64,000 nucleotides of DNA from Candidatus Tisiphia endosymbiont of Nedyus quadrimaculatus (GCF_964059235.1 NZ_OZ060452.1:1054001-1118000); one strand, 5' to 3'. Counted from the first letter of the stretch, positions 48,176-57,708 are shown. Numbers and translations: made by a program. Notes: generated from the letters alone by a model not told the origin.

Positions 48176-49811
48176 TTAATTTACCTCCGTTGTTAAATGC
48201 AACTTGCTATAAATACTACAATCAGCATCAGGAGGATTTTTTAGCTGAATAAACTCAGTCTCTTGGATATCTAGTTTCATTGCTGGTTGCAACAAATATT
48301 GCTCAACTAATTTAGAGCTACAGCCGCCAGCAGCAATTGTTAGGTTACAAGCATTTGTTACCTTTTCTAATCCATACTTATTAACAAGTAGCAGGATATC
48401 TATAAATTGTTTATCACCATCCTTGTAAGTCTCTAACTTATTTCGTAGTTTGCCAAATATCTCAGGTAACAAACTCATTAACTCTTTGAACGGTCCACCA
48501 TTACGTAAAGCACCGGGTTTACGTTCTAGAGCTGCTATATAGTGCCATGGATTATAATTCTTCTGATAGCGTTTAAAACTACGAACATGCTCTGCAATAA
48601 TCTTGCTTTCATGTAAAATCACTATTTGCCAAGCATAGGATTTAATCTGTACGCTAAGTCCCACATATTCACACGGAACACTATAGTGAAACCTATTGAA
48701 TTAGGTGATATAAATTTTGTGTCATACCTGCGAAAGCAGATATCTAGATTCCCGCCGTTGCTAAGACAACTTATAATCGTTATGTTCTTTGTCACCTAAT
48801 CCTATGGACTTAACTATATACATATTGGTGTCGTATTGTATTAAACTCAAAGGTGATACGGTCGTTGGATGTAATCTATAACCGGTAAACTGCCCTCTAT
48901 ATCCTATTAAATATGCCTTCTCTTCCTCATATATTTCTAGAATCGTTCTTTCTGTAAATTCAGGATGTCTTTTAGTTTTAGCCCACTCTATAGACATCTC
49001 TCTTAGCTGAATGTTAATAGCTTCATAACTATCTCCTTTCAATATTGGAGTAAAAAAGTTACGTCTAGTGTCTCCTACTTGTTTCTCAACCTGTCCTTTC
49101 TCCCATCCTGATGCTGGAGTACAGGCAAGTGGCTCAAATAAATGGTGAGAGACCATTTGGATAAACTTCTCGTTAAAGATACGATCCTTGCCAATCAATA
49201 TTTTTTTGACAGCCGTCTTCATATTGTCATAAATACCATTCTTACAACAACCAGCAAAAAACTTGAAAGCTTGATCATGGGCATCCATAACCATTTCCAG
49301 CTGCTCATTAGGATAAACCACTACCAAAGAATAACGACTATAGCATAGCTTTATTCTCGCTGCTTTAACTCTAGTAACCTCCCCATTTAAACATATTTCT
49401 TCCTCTCCCCAATCAAACTGAAACGCCTGACCAGCTTCAAAATTTAATGGAATAAAAACTTGCCCGCCCCTTGCCTCGTATTCTCTACGGAAGTTTCGTA
49501 CAATTAGATTCACAGATTCGTAACTTCCTGTATAACCCGATATCTGAAGCTGTTGGTATAGCTGCCGTCATTCTACGTCGAACCGACTCCTTGCTATTCT
49601 CTGCTAATAGCTGATTTAGTACTTCAAGATGATTGCCAAGAACAGGCTTACCTTTGCTATATTTTGCTAACTCAAATTTAGTTTGATTGCTGCAAATGAC
49701 TTTTTTTACTGTATTCTTTGATATATTCAGTTCTCTAGCAATTGCTTTAATTGCTTTGCCATCAACGTAATACATTCTACGTATTCTTCCGATTGTTTCC
49801 ACTATAAACAA
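48176..49811 (-). pseudogene. istA: istA with frameshift and insertion (unit copy 2)
   Basis: Same defects as 37682-39317: the frameshift after RRRMTAA and an IS630-derived insertion at 48684-48816. It differs in Cys for Arg in KKVI(R/C)SNQ and Thr for Ser in LAC(S/T)PAS. Confidence 0.88.
48684..48816. mobile_element. IS630-derived miniature element in istA, second copy
   Basis: Counterpart of 38190-38322. Confidence 0.85.
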
Positions 49812-50037
49812 CCTTTTAAAAACTCCTTAAAAAAATATTAAAAATATTAATTTTTTGGAGATATTGTTACTTATTTAGGGGGGCAATTTTCATTACAATT
49901 TTTCCCTTAAAGGGGTCAATAGCTGATTACAATTTACACTTCAAATACTTTACTATAATTTTGAAGCCTTATGTTAAGTGCTATACCATGCGTAAGATGA
50001 GGTTATAATACAAATTAAATAATAAAAAGGTAATTTT

Positions 50038-50709
50038 ATGAATAGACTAGCATTTATTAACATGCTTAAAAAAGAACTATCACTATGGCTATTTGCTAAG
50101 AGTTATAACTATACATTAGTATGTTGTAGTATAATACCAGTCATATTAGGATTTAAAAGTTTTGAATATATAAACCAAATATTAACCAATAGCAGCTGGA
50201 TGGAAAAAGCAATATCTAATTATATCAAGACAGGAGATTTAACAGAACTCGTTAATTTCAGTTTTGTTATAGGTACAGTTTTTGTTATAATAGTAGTTAT
50301 TAGTTGTTTTACCTATGCTAATATTAAGTTTTTAAAACATTATTCTCCTAGAAATTTTGAAATTTCTAGAAGTGGTAAAATTACTGACGACATCTGTTTT
50401 ATTACTATTCTCACTCTTGTTGGAGGTGTGTTTAATATAATTATACAGTATTTCATAGTTAGTGATTGGCTCTATCGTATCATATCAGCATATTTAGTAC
50501 AAACAACATTACTATATTTTATGCTAAAAATGAATTGTTGTGGTTATAAAGTAATCCCAATCCCATCTCAGTCACATGACAAAAAAAGAATTAAAGAGAA
50601 AAAAAAGAAGTATATAACGTTTGCTCAAAGCACTATTACTTATATTATTTTCAGACTTAAGGCAAAAATCCTCAATGTTATCACGAGTATTAGTAAACTA
50701 TTTTTTTGA
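50038..50709 (+). CDS. Unrecognised multi-pass membrane protein
   Basis: 223 residues. Hydrophobic segments at about 25-40, 74-94, 118-140 and 145-163, followed by a very basic cytosolic-looking tail (HDKKRIKEKKKKYITF) and a last hydrophobic piece. No family motif recognised. A GGTAA precedes the ATG at 50038. It starts 100 bp after the IS21-B unit and may be accessory. Confidence 0.65.
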   Translation: MNRLAFINMLKKELSLWLFAKSYNYTLVCCSIIPVILGFKSFEYINQILTNSSWMEKAISNYIKTGDLTELVNFSFVIGTVFVIIVVISCFTYANIKFLKHYSPRNFEISRSGKITDDICFITILTLVGGVFNIIIQYFIVSDWLYRIISAYLVQTTLLYFMLKMNCCGYKVIPIPSQSHDKKRIKEKKKKYITFAQSTITYIIFRLKAKILNVITSISKLFF

Positions 50710-50750
50710 GTGTTTTGTAAGGATAAAATTAATCTTAATCGGGTTAACTA

Positions 50751-50936
50751 CTCACCTTACGCATGGTATTTAAAAGTCATAGGGAAAACAGCTTGGCGTC
50801 ATTGCGAGAAGCCACTTTGGTGGCTACGAAGCAATCTAATAAATGTAGATTGCCACGACCACTACGTGGTCTCGCAATGACGTATTGTGCTTTTCTGCAA
50901 TTTTTAAATTGCCATGGGGATTATGCGTAAGGTGAG
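50751..50936. mobile_element. Inverted-repeat element with TA flanks
   Basis: 186 bp. Ends CTCACCTTACGCATGG and CCATGGGGATTATGCGTAAG then GTGAG, TA on both sides. Core at 50794-50885 is the CGTCATTGCGAG/CTCGCAATGACG palindrome. Another partial end, ATACCATGCGTAAGATGAGG, lies at 49983. Confidence 0.72.
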
Positions 50937-50959
50937 TAAAATAACTTAACACAACCTAT

Positions 50960-51050
50960 CTAGGTCATTTTTTTAGATTCCCGCCTACGCGGGAATGACA
51001 TAAACCTTCATAGGGATGACATATGAAGACACTGTTATATCGAACCTAGG
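50960..51050. repeat. Dispersed GGGAATGACATAAA repeat
   Basis: GATTCCCGCCTACGCGGGAA and a TATCGAACCTAGGTTA tail, as at 44340 and 57404. No gene in 50710-51054. Confidence 0.6.
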
Positions 51051-51054
51051 TTAC

Positions 51055-51472
51055 TTAAGTCAAACTTAAAGTAACTTTAATAGCTTTTTCAATATTAATA
51101 ATTTCAGTTTTATTCAACTGTTCTATAAACTCTCCCAATCTAGATTTATCTATGGTTCTAATTTGATCAGTTAACGCTTTTGCAGTATTAACTGTAACTC
51201 TTACTTCAAAAGGAAAAATATTATTAATATTTGAGGTAATGGGGATAATTATTACTCTACTAGATATTTTATTCTGAATATTATTAGATATACTCTTCTG
51301 CTTTGAAGAATTGTTTTTTGAAAATATCATGGATTCGCATGCTCACCATTCATTTTCAAATCCAATTCTTCAAATCATTTGAGTATATAACTATTGCAGG
51401 TCTTGTTTTTTGAATTTCAGTTCCAATTGTTGGATCAAGATTTACCCAATAAATATTGCCTCGTATTATTTT
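51055..51472 (-). pseudogene. MazF/PemK toxin gene broken by a small element
   Basis: The N-terminal part reads RGNIYWVNLDPTIGTEIQKT then RPAIVI, and the C-terminal part ISNNIQNKISSRVIIIPITS to a stop at 51055. They are split by the 95-bp element at 51291-51385. Removing it with one TA restores RPAIV-ISNNIQNK in frame. No normal start codon lies upstream of RGNIYW (a TAA precedes AAAATAATA), so it was probably already damaged at the 5' end. Toxin is inactive as it stands. Confidence 0.85.
51291..51385. mobile_element. F2 inverted-repeat element in mazF
   Basis: 95 bp with ends TACTCTTCTGCTTTGAAGAA and (reversed) TACTCAAATGATTTGAAGAA, TA duplicated at 51289-51290 and 51386-51387. The ends resemble those of F1 (GAAGAGTTGG versus GAAGAATTGG), suggesting shared mobilisation. 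Confidence 0.88.
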
Positions 51473-51687
51473 TTACTAATGTCATCTATTGCATCCCACT
51501 CTTTTAGCAAATTTTGACGTTCATTATCTTGCTCTGCATCTTTATATGCCAAAGTAAGTTCCAGTTCCTTTTTTTTTAATTCTTTAGCAATAGCATTGCT
51601 TACAAAGTTACTAATTTTTTTAGAAGGAATCATATATTTTAATTTATCATATAAGGTCTCGTTTAAACTAATACTCATCGTTTTCAT
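51466..51687 (-). CDS. MazE-type antitoxin
   Basis: 73 residues: KTMSISLNETLYDKLKYMI ribbon-helix-helix start, a charged middle and WDAIDDISKK end, as in RHH antitoxins paired with MazF. The toxin gene begins a few bases past its stop and is broken, so this is an orphan antitoxin. Confidence 0.82.
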   Translation of the reverse strand: MKTMSISLNETLYDKLKYMIPSKKISNFVSNAIAKELKKKELELTLAYKDAEQDNERQNLLKEWDAIDDISKK

Positions 51688-51876
51688 AAAATTAACTTCA
51701 TTATTGTATAATAGTTATTATACAATAACCAAATAGGTCTAATACAAATTATTGCAAGAAAACTTGAGTATTTTCTAACTAGCGTTTATACTGTTGCTAT
51801 TTAGAGTTATAGGGACTTCATCCTGAATTTATTTCAGGATCTAGATTACACTATAGATAATTTATGACAGAAACTT

Positions 51877-52266
51877 ATGACAAAAACAAAGCAGGAAATT
51901 TATAATAGTAGGCCTACTTCTCCTCATTTGACGATATATAAAAAACAGATAAGCTCTGTTTTGTCTATTTTGCATCGTATAACGGGGATAGGTTTATTTT
52001 TTGGACTATCAATATTGTCGTGGTGCTTTATTTTATTAGCTTTTAGCAAATTTGATCCTGAATATTTACAGTGCTTTAAATGTAATTTACTTAGAATTCC
52101 TCTAATATTCATAAGTTTTGCATGGTTTTATCATTTATGTAATGGGGTGCGTCACTTAATTTGGGATAGTGGGCATTGCTTTTCAATAAGGGCTATTAAC
52201 TTCACAGGTTGGTTTGTGGTAGTAGCTTCGATATTGATGACATTAGCTTTTTGGTTGTTAATTTAA
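51877..52266 (+). CDS. sdhC: Succinate dehydrogenase cytochrome b subunit
   Basis: 129 residues, three membrane segments: SPHLTIYKKQ and SILHRITGIGL with the conserved Ser/Arg, and WFYHLCNGVRHLIWDSGH with the haem His. SdhC anchors complex II and binds ubiquinone. Starts the sdhC-sdhD-(insert)-sdhA run. Confidence 0.96.
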   Translation: MTKTKQEIYNSRPTSPHLTIYKKQISSVLSILHRITGIGLFFGLSILSWCFILLAFSKFDPEYLQCFKCNLLRIPLIFISFAWFYHLCNGVRHLIWDSGHCFSIRAINFTGWFVVVASILMTLAFWLLI

Positions 52267-52280
52267 CTTATGGCCTCTAT

Positions 52281-52664
52281 ATGAATAATAATTTAAGGAC
52301 AGATTTGGCAAAAGCTAAAGGGGTTGGTTCGGCAAAAAGTGGTTCGAGTCACTGGTTGCATCAAAGAATAACAGCTATTATTTTAGCAATTTGTTCTATT
52401 TGGCTAATATTTTTTATTAAATATACTACTGGAGAGGGTTTTACTCATTTTGTTAGTACTGTACAAAGACCTTACAATATTGTTCCTTTAGGAATATTGG
52501 TTATTACCTCTTTCTATCATTCAATGCTTGGTATGCGTGCGGTAATTGAAGATTATATTAGTTGTGTTAAGCTCCGCACAGGGTTAATTATATTACTTAA
52601 AATATTTTGCATTATAACGATTGCATTCTTAGTGGTAGCATTATTTTATGTTATAGTAATCTGA
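52281..52664 (+). CDS. sdhD: Succinate dehydrogenase membrane anchor subunit
   Basis: 127 residues: GSAKSGSSHWLHQRITAIIL with His/Gln-Arg near the quinone, then three membrane segments and SFYHSMLGMRAVIEDY with the second haem-region His. The start at 52281 (15 bp after sdhC) is chosen over an upstream frame from 52209 that overlaps sdhC. Confidence 0.94.
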   Translation: MNNNLRTDLAKAKGVGSAKSGSSHWLHQRITAIILAICSIWLIFFIKYTTGEGFTHFVSTVQRPYNIVPLGILVITSFYHSMLGMRAVIEDYISCVKLRTGLIILLKIFCIITIAFLVVALFYVIVI

Positions 52665-52712
52665 TGGATTAACCAGCTAAAAACATGATTTTAAAAGATT
52701 AAAATCATGTTT

Positions 52713-52817
52713 TAACAAAATGGATTGCCACGCTCACATACGTTCGCTCGCAATGACATATACGTCTATAAAACGTCATTGCGAGGAGACCATAAGGTCG
52801 ACGAAGCAATCTATAAT
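52713..52817. repeat. Dispersed GCAATGACA/CGTCATTGCGAG repeat
   Basis: GGATTGCCACGCTC..GCTCGCAATGACA is followed by CGTCATTGCGAGGAGACC and GACGAAGCAATC. Same core sequences as the other elements but arranged back to back. It separates sdhD from the next gene. Confidence 0.7.
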
Positions 52818-52842
52818 TTCACTGATTAATAAAAATAATCTT

Positions 52843-53736
52843 ATGAAAACCACATTACCTGAACGTTCATTAGTTATTAAAGAAAGATTAGACATTATTG
52901 TCCAAGAAATTCTAGCTTCTGGAAGATCAAAAATAGCAATGATAATTTTATTTGGCTCCTATGCTAGAGGTGATTGGGTACAAGATCTATCCTCAAGGGA
53001 GTATTATCAGAGTGATATAGATCTGTTATTGGTCTTAAAGAAAAGAAAATATGCTGGATATCAAGCTATTAACTTAAAACATAATATAGAAAAAAGATTA
53101 GAAAGAAAATTCCCAATAGATATTAATACAGACCGATTAGTGGCCATGACACAACCATCCGTGACACTAATAGTTGAGTCTATCCACTTTGTAAATGACC
53201 AACTTGAAAAAGGTAAGTATTTTTTTCGTGATATTAGAAAAGAAGGAATTCTACTATATGATAGTGATGAATTTGTACTATCGGAAGCTAAGGACTTGCC
53301 ATGGCACGATCGCAGACCAATAGCTGCAGAAGAATATGAAAATTGGTTTGGTAGAGGAAAAAAACTATTTATTGGAATCAAGGCTTTTTTTGAAGATGAC
53401 AATTATCGCGAATCAGCTTTTTTGCTTCATCAAGCTACTGAGAGTTTTTATAATGCTATTTTGTTAGTATTTGATGGTTATAAACCTAAAGTACATGATT
53501 TATTAGAACTAAACCAAAGTGCACGGATTTTTTATCATGACCTTTGTCGAATATTTCCATATGAAAGTGAAGAGCAAAAAGAATGTTTTACATTACTTCG
53601 TGATGCTTATGTTAGAGCAAGATATGACAAAAACTACAGGATTACTATGGAGCAGTTGCTTTATTTAATTGACCGAGTAGAGCAATTGCAAAAAATTACT
53701 GAAAAAATTTGTTTGGAAAAGCTTAGTCAAGAATAA
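52843..53736 (+). CDS. Nucleotidyltransferase-HEPN domain fusion protein
   Basis: 297 residues. N-terminal nucleotidyltransferase: FGSYARGDW (about residues 43-51) then SDIDLLLVL (about 64-72), with the Asp pair. C-terminal HEPN-type helical domain: ESAFLLHQATESFYNAILL, KVHDLLEL and RYDKNYRI with an R-x-Y/H-type end. The two domains are often separate toxin and antitoxin genes; here they are fused. The start at 52843 is chosen because upstream codons (52720 on) come from a dispersed repeat. It sits oddly between sdhD and sdhA. Confidence 0.8.
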   Translation: MKTTLPERSLVIKERLDIIVQEILASGRSKIAMIILFGSYARGDWVQDLSSREYYQSDIDLLLVLKKRKYAGYQAINLKHNIEKRLERKFPIDINTDRLVAMTQPSVTLIVESIHFVNDQLEKGKYFFRDIRKEGILLYDSDEFVLSEAKDLPWHDRRPIAAEEYENWFGRGKKLFIGIKAFFEDDNYRESAFLLHQATESFYNAILLVFDGYKPKVHDLLELNQSARIFYHDLCRIFPYESEEQKECFTLLRDAYVRARYDKNYRITMEQLLYLIDRVEQLQKITEKICLEKLSQE

Positions 53737-53752
53737 ATATATGATATATTCT

Positions 53753-54000
53753 CAGGGTAATTTAAAAGTCACACTTTAAAATTGAAAAACTGAAGTAATT
53801 TTAGGTGGATATGTGATTGCAAGCGTCATTGCGAGGAGGTTGCTTGCTGCAACCGACGAAGCAATCCAGCAAAAATACGATAATTTATTTCTTTCGTTTC
53901 CTGGATTGCTTCGTCGTGCTTACGCACTCCTCGCAATGACGTTTGATGTTCTTAATAATTACTTATTTCAACTCTAGAGTGTAACTTTTAAATTACCCTG
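53753..54000. mobile_element. Inverted-repeat element with 8-bp target duplication
   Basis: 248 bp. Ends CAGGGTAATTTAAAAGTCAC and the mirror, GTGTAACTTTTAAATTACCC then TG, 25 bp with few mismatches. TATATTCT is present on both sides (53745-53752 and 54001-54008), an exact 8-bp duplication. The core 53823-53942 is the CGTCATTGCGAGG/CTCGCAATGACG palindrome. It lies between the HEPN gene and sdhA. Confidence 0.88.
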
Positions 54001-54030
54001 TATATTCTGTAACAAAAGGAATTTATATAA

Positions 54031-55821
54031 ATGTCTAAATCTTATAATATTATCCACCATCAATTTGATGTAGTGGTAGTTGGAGCAGGTGGAGCTGGTC
54101 TTAGGGCTACTTTTGGTATGGCGAAAGAGGGCTTAAATACTGCTTGCATTAGCAAGGTTTTCCCAACTAGAAGTCATACTGTGGCTGCCCAAGGTGGCAT
54201 TAGTGCTTCTCTTGGTAATATGGGGCAAGATGATTGGCGTTGGCATATGTACGACACAGTAAAAGGCTCGGATTGGTTGGGTGATCAAGATGCAATTGAG
54301 TATATGTGTAAACATGCAGCTGCAGCAGTGCTAGAGCTTGAGCATTATGGAGTACCTTTTTCTCGAACAGAAGAAGGCAAAATTTATCAACGCCCCTTTG
54401 GTGGTATGACAACAAATTATGGTAAGGGACAAGCAGCTCAAAGGACTTGTGCTGCAGCAGATCGTACTGGTCATGCAATATTACATACTTTATATCAACA
54501 GGCTTTAAAAAATAAAGCTCAATTTTTTATCGAATATTTTGCCCTTGATTTATTAATGAATAATGGAGAATGTGTAGGGGTAGTTGCTTGGAATCTTGAT
54601 GACGGAACAATTCACTGTTTCCATGCTCACTTAGTGGTATTAGCTACTGGCGGGTATGGTAGAGCTTATTTTTCTGCGACAAGTGCTCATACTTGTACTG
54701 GTGATGGAGGTGGCATGGCGGCAAGAAGTTCTATTGCCTTGCAAGATATGGAATTTGTTCAATTCCATCCAACTGGTATATATGGGGCTGGCTGCTTAAT
54801 TACCGAAGGTGCTAGAGGAGAAGGTGGGTATTTAGTAAATTCTAATGGAGAGCGATTTATGGAACGATATGCTCCCGCTGCTAAGGACCTTGCTTCAAGA
54901 GATGTAGTATCAAGAGCTATTACCATGGAAATCAGAGAGGGTAGGGGGGTAGGTGAGCATAAAGATCATGTATTCTTACATTTAGATCATTTGCCGCCGG
55001 AAATTCTTCACGAACGTTTACCCGGTATTTCGGAAACAGCCAAAATTTTTGCCTCGGTTAATGTTAACATCCAGCCAATACCTGTGTTACCAACAGTACA
55101 TTATAATATGGGGGGAATACCAACAAATTACCATGGTCAAGTGATTGATAAAGGTCAGGATAATCATAATAAGATTATTCCCGGGTTGATGTCAATTGGT
55201 GAAGCAGCTTGTGTTTCAGTACACGGAGCCAATCGGTTAGGATCAAACTCTTTACTTGATTTAGTAGTATTTGGTAGAGCCGCAGCACAAAAAGCTGCTG
55301 AAATTGTTAAAGTAGGGCAAAAGCATAAAAGCTTGCCGGAGTCTATATTGGATAAAATAATTAGCAGATTTGATGGTATACGTCATGCTAAAGGAGCCCT
55401 ACCAGTAGCTGACTTAAGACTTAAAATGCAAAAAATTATGCAAAATCATGCAGCGGTATTTAGAACTCAAGAGGTACTAGATGAAGGAATAGAAATGATT
55501 GACCAGGTAAGAAAGGAATATGCAAATATTCAGGTTAATGATAGATCATTAATCTGGAACAGCGACCTAGTTGAAGCATTAGAACTAGCTAATTTATTAG
55601 ATCAAGCGGTAATTACTGTGCATTCTGCAGCGGCTAGAAAAGAAAGTAGGGGGGCTCACTCTAGGGAGGATTACCCAGAGCGTAATGATGAAGAATGGAT
55701 GAAACATACACTCGCTTGGATTGATGAGCAAGGTAAGGTGAAGTTAGATTACAAGCCTGTAACTCTTACAACTTTGACAGATGAAGTAGATAGCATTTCG
55801 CCAGCTAAACGAGTTTATTAA
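54031..55821 (+). CDS. sdhA: Succinate dehydrogenase flavoprotein subunit
   Basis: 596 residues, complete: [20 protein letters not shown] for FAD, the histidyl-FAD His in [34 protein letters not shown] and the [20 protein letters not shown] substrate-binding tail. The SdhB iron-sulphur subunit is not next to it (it lies apart in Rickettsia). Complex II oxidises succinate in the TCA cycle. Confidence 0.97.
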   Translation: MSKSYNIIHHQFDVVVVGAGGAGLRATFGMAKEGLNTACISKVFPTRSHTVAAQGGISASLGNMGQDDWRWHMYDTVKGSDWLGDQDAIEYMCKHAAAAVLELEHYGVPFSRTEEGKIYQRPFGGMTTNYGKGQAAQRTCAAADRTGHAILHTLYQQALKNKAQFFIEYFALDLLMNNGECVGVVAWNLDDGTIHCFHAHLVVLATGGYGRAYFSATSAHTCTGDGGGMAARSSIALQDMEFVQFHPTGIYGAGCLITEGARGEGGYLVNSNGERFMERYAPAAKDLASRDVVSRAITMEIREGRGVGEHKDHVFLHLDHLPPEILHERLPGISETAKIFASVNVNIQPIPVLPTVHYNMGGIPTNYHGQVIDKGQDNHNKIIPGLMSIGEAACVSVHGANRLGSNSLLDLVVFGRAAAQKAAEIVKVGQKHKSLPESILDKIISRFDGIRHAKGALPVADLRLKMQKIMQNHAAVFRTQEVLDEGIEMIDQVRKEYANIQVNDRSLIWNSDLVEALELANLLDQAVITVHSAAARKESRGAHSREDYPERNDEEWMKHTLAWIDEQGKVKLDYKPVTLTTLTDEVDSISPAKRVY

Positions 55822-55825
55822 GAAT

Positions 55826-56467
55826 ATGCTAAATTCACTAAAATTATGCCAAGCTTTAAATGAAAAAATATGTCATGATTTTGCAGGATCAATAGGTGCT
55901 ATAGATAACGCTATTGGGTTAATAAAAACTATAGAGTATCAAGAGAAAGCTACTAAACTGGTTCAGGATAGTACAAATAGACTCATGAGCTATTTACAGT
56001 TTTATCGTTATTTATACTCTCTACCTTCTGAGGGGAACAAAATTGCTATTGCAGAAATTAATAGATTAAGTACTGATTTTTTAAAATCAAAAAATCATAA
56101 TATTGAACTAGTGTTCACAAGGTTAATCAGCACAAATATCGATGACAATATAGCTCAGATTATTATGTGTTTAATTGTTACAGCATCTAGCAATATATAC
56201 AGAGATGCTGTTATTAAGGTTGAACTAGAGATACAAAATGACAATTTTATTGGTATAAAAATTGTAGTAACAGCTCCAAACCTCAGGTTTGATCAGGATA
56301 GAGCAGATATTTTGCTTGGGAAAAGAACTATTGATGATGTAAGTATAGAAAATGTTCACGAATATTACACTTACTACTTAATTACGGAATATTGTTATAA
56401 GTTAGCTATTACTCCATCAACCGATTTTGTCGCACTTATTGCAAATAACACAAAGAAGATAATGTAA
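55826..56467 (+). CDS. ChpT-like histidine phosphotransferase
   Basis: 213 residues. N-terminal four-helix-like segment with HDFAGSIGAIDNAIGL (about residues 16-31), where the His is the likely phospho-acceptor of ChpT proteins; a degenerate ATPase-like second domain follows. In alphaproteobacteria ChpT relays phosphate from CckA to CtrA. It starts 4 bp after sdhA and is followed by a hairpin. Assigned from this His-containing motif and size. Confidence 0.75.
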   Translation: MLNSLKLCQALNEKICHDFAGSIGAIDNAIGLIKTIEYQEKATKLVQDSTNRLMSYLQFYRYLYSLPSEGNKIAIAEINRLSTDFLKSKNHNIELVFTRLISTNIDDNIAQIIMCLIVTASSNIYRDAVIKVELEIQNDNFIGIKIVVTAPNLRFDQDRADILLGKRTIDDVSIENVHEYYTYYLITEYCYKLAITPSTDFVALIANNTKKIM

Positions 56468-56530
56468 CATTTCTTCTGTAAATTTAACGTGAGTAAGCGG
56501 GTTAACATTCAATTTACAGAAAGAATGTTA
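56468..56530 (+). terminator. Hairpin after chpT
   Basis: CATTTCTTCTGTAAATT pairs with AATTTACAGAAAGAATG; the stem is about 17 bp. Likely transcript end. Confidence 0.6.
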
Positions 56531-56550
56531 CGCTATCTAGAACCTACAAC

Positions 56551-56749
56551 CATAGTACCCTACATTTTTTATGCCGCTGCTGTTAAGAGGTCTTCCGAGT
56601 GTCATTGCGAGGAGTCGCTGAAAGCGGCGACGCGGCAATCCAAGATACGCGAAGCGTACTAGAAAAAACAGTTTCGCTGTTTAGCTGGATCGCCACGGCA
56701 TCTAAAGATGCCTCGCGATGACGATTATAGAAAAATGTAAGGTACTATG
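56551..56749. mobile_element. Inverted-repeat element with 9-bp target duplication
   Basis: 199 bp. Ends CATAGTACCCTACATTTTTT and the mirror AAAAATGTAAGGTACTATG. ACCTACAAC is present on both sides (56542-56550 and 56750-56758), an exact 9-bp duplication, and the right copy contains the TAG stop of the next gene. The core is again a GTCATTGCGAGGAG..CTCGCGATGAC palindrome. Confidence 0.88.
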
Positions 56750-56751
56750 AC

Positions 56752-57384
56752 CTACAACTTAAACATATTTTTTAAAAACAATGCTAATTTTCCTCTTTTA
56801 TTCTTACGCTCAAGATCTTCCATACTATTAAGCCAAGTTATTTGAATGACTCTCCTCTCCCCTTCAAACGACATATGACCATGCCACGAATTTTCAGAGC
56901 GAACAAATGCTACAAAAGAACCAAATTCCGGATGAATAATAGCTGCTGCACTTTCAAAATTTTTTTTATCCTTTAATACCCGAAAACTACCCCCATCCTT
57001 ACCGTGTGGCCAATTGTCATTTAAATATAATAAAGCCGTAACAATTTTAGATTTACTGTCATTATGAATCCTGCCATCATATTTTGCTGACCACCTCCTT
57101 ATAGTTATCAAAAAAGGCTTATCTTTAAGCTCAATCTTTAGTTTTTTAGTCAAGATATCAGCAAGTTTAGGAGCTTGCAATTCTTGGATTAGTTTTTTAA
57201 AAACTCCCTCATACTTTATACTTTCAAGAGGAAAAAAACCAGAACTCTTTATTTGGGGATAATCGTTAGAAACGATATCTTTTTTATCTATATTAATTAC
57301 ATTTTTAGCAACCATATAAGTATAAGGAGAATTAGATACCAAAGCTGATTCCAATTCATCTAAATTTAGTAATGCAAAAGACAT
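56752..57384 (-). CDS. 2-oxoglutarate/Fe(II) oxygenase-like protein
   Basis: 210 residues from MSFALLNLDELESAL at 57384; the frame upstream to 57546 runs through a dispersed repeat and is not counted. Motifs: RIHNDSKSKIVTALLYLND (H-x-D), GGSFRVLKD, GSFVAFVRSENSWHGH (distal His) and ERRVIQITWL (Arg). Resembles the cupin-like hydroxylases found near sugar-polymer genes; substrate not known. Its stop codon lies inside the target duplication of the element at 56551. Confidence 0.75.
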   Translation of the reverse strand: MSFALLNLDELESALVSNSPYTYMVAKNVINIDKKDIVSNDYPQIKSSGFFPLESIKYEGVFKKLIQELQAPKLADILTKKLKIELKDKPFLITIRRWSAKYDGRIHNDSKSKIVTALLYLNDNWPHGKDGGSFRVLKDKKNFESAAAIIHPEFGSFVAFVRSENSWHGHMSFEGERRVIQITWLNSMEDLERKNKRGKLALFLKNMFKL

Positions 57385-57389
57385 AAAAT

Positions 57390-57440
57390 TAATTTCTTCT
57401 TTTAGATTCCCGCCTACGCGGGAATGACATCTTTTCGGCT
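57390..57440. repeat. Dispersed GGGAATGACATC repeat
   Basis: GATTCCCGCCTACGCGGGAA then TGACATC, as in 44340 and 50970. Confidence 0.65.
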
Positions 57441-57551
57441 TCTTTTCATGACTTTTAAACTGCCCCGAATTATATAACTTAATAAAAACTTGATTATCGA
57501 GTAGACAGAATAAGTACCCTCTTATCGTTAAGTTTGCTTTGAACAAATTAC

Positions 57552-57593
57552 GCGAATTCGGGATAAGAATTAACTAATTCTTATCCCGAATTG
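57552..57593. terminator. Palindrome near 57570, possible terminator
   Basis: GAATTCGGGATAAGAATTAA pairs with TTCTTATCCCGAATTG. Same family as 10742, 19880 and 42490. Confidence 0.55.
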
Positions 57594-57657
57594 GGGTAAA
57601 TTGCAGAAGGTACGGGGATACAGTAGCCTTGCACAATAAGATGAAGGAGATTATATC

Positions 57658-57708
57658 ATGAATAAAATAGTAGGTCTAGATGTAAATAAAAAATGGCTTG
57701 ATTATCTA
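57658..57708 (+). pseudogene. IS110-like transposase, first 17 codons
   Basis: MNKIVGLDVNKKWLDYL follows a GGAG site; the GLDV-x-K pattern with the first catalytic Asp matches the start of IS110-family transposases. The rest is absent and the frame runs into the end of the next gene on the other strand. Confidence 0.55.

Larger units (their letters stand above)
46866..49938 (-). mobile_element. Rearranged IS21-B unit, copy 2
   Basis: Same 3073 bp as 36372-39444, with all internal landmarks at an offset of exactly 10494. I see only a few substitutions: Arg/Cys and Ser/Thr in istA and one more near 49791. Its flanks differ from those of copy 1: it interrupts the replication-initiator-like gene on the left and is followed by unrelated sequence on the right, so it moved as a unit. 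Confidence 0.88.

Noticed and set aside
52720-52842. Longer N-terminus for the nucleotidyltransferase-HEPN protein
   Set aside because: The extra codons lie in a dispersed repeat found in non-coding places; the ATG at 52843 fits the domain start.
57385-57546. Longer N-terminus for the oxygenase at 56752
   Set aside because: It is partly translated from the GGGAATGACATC repeat and has no homology-like pattern.
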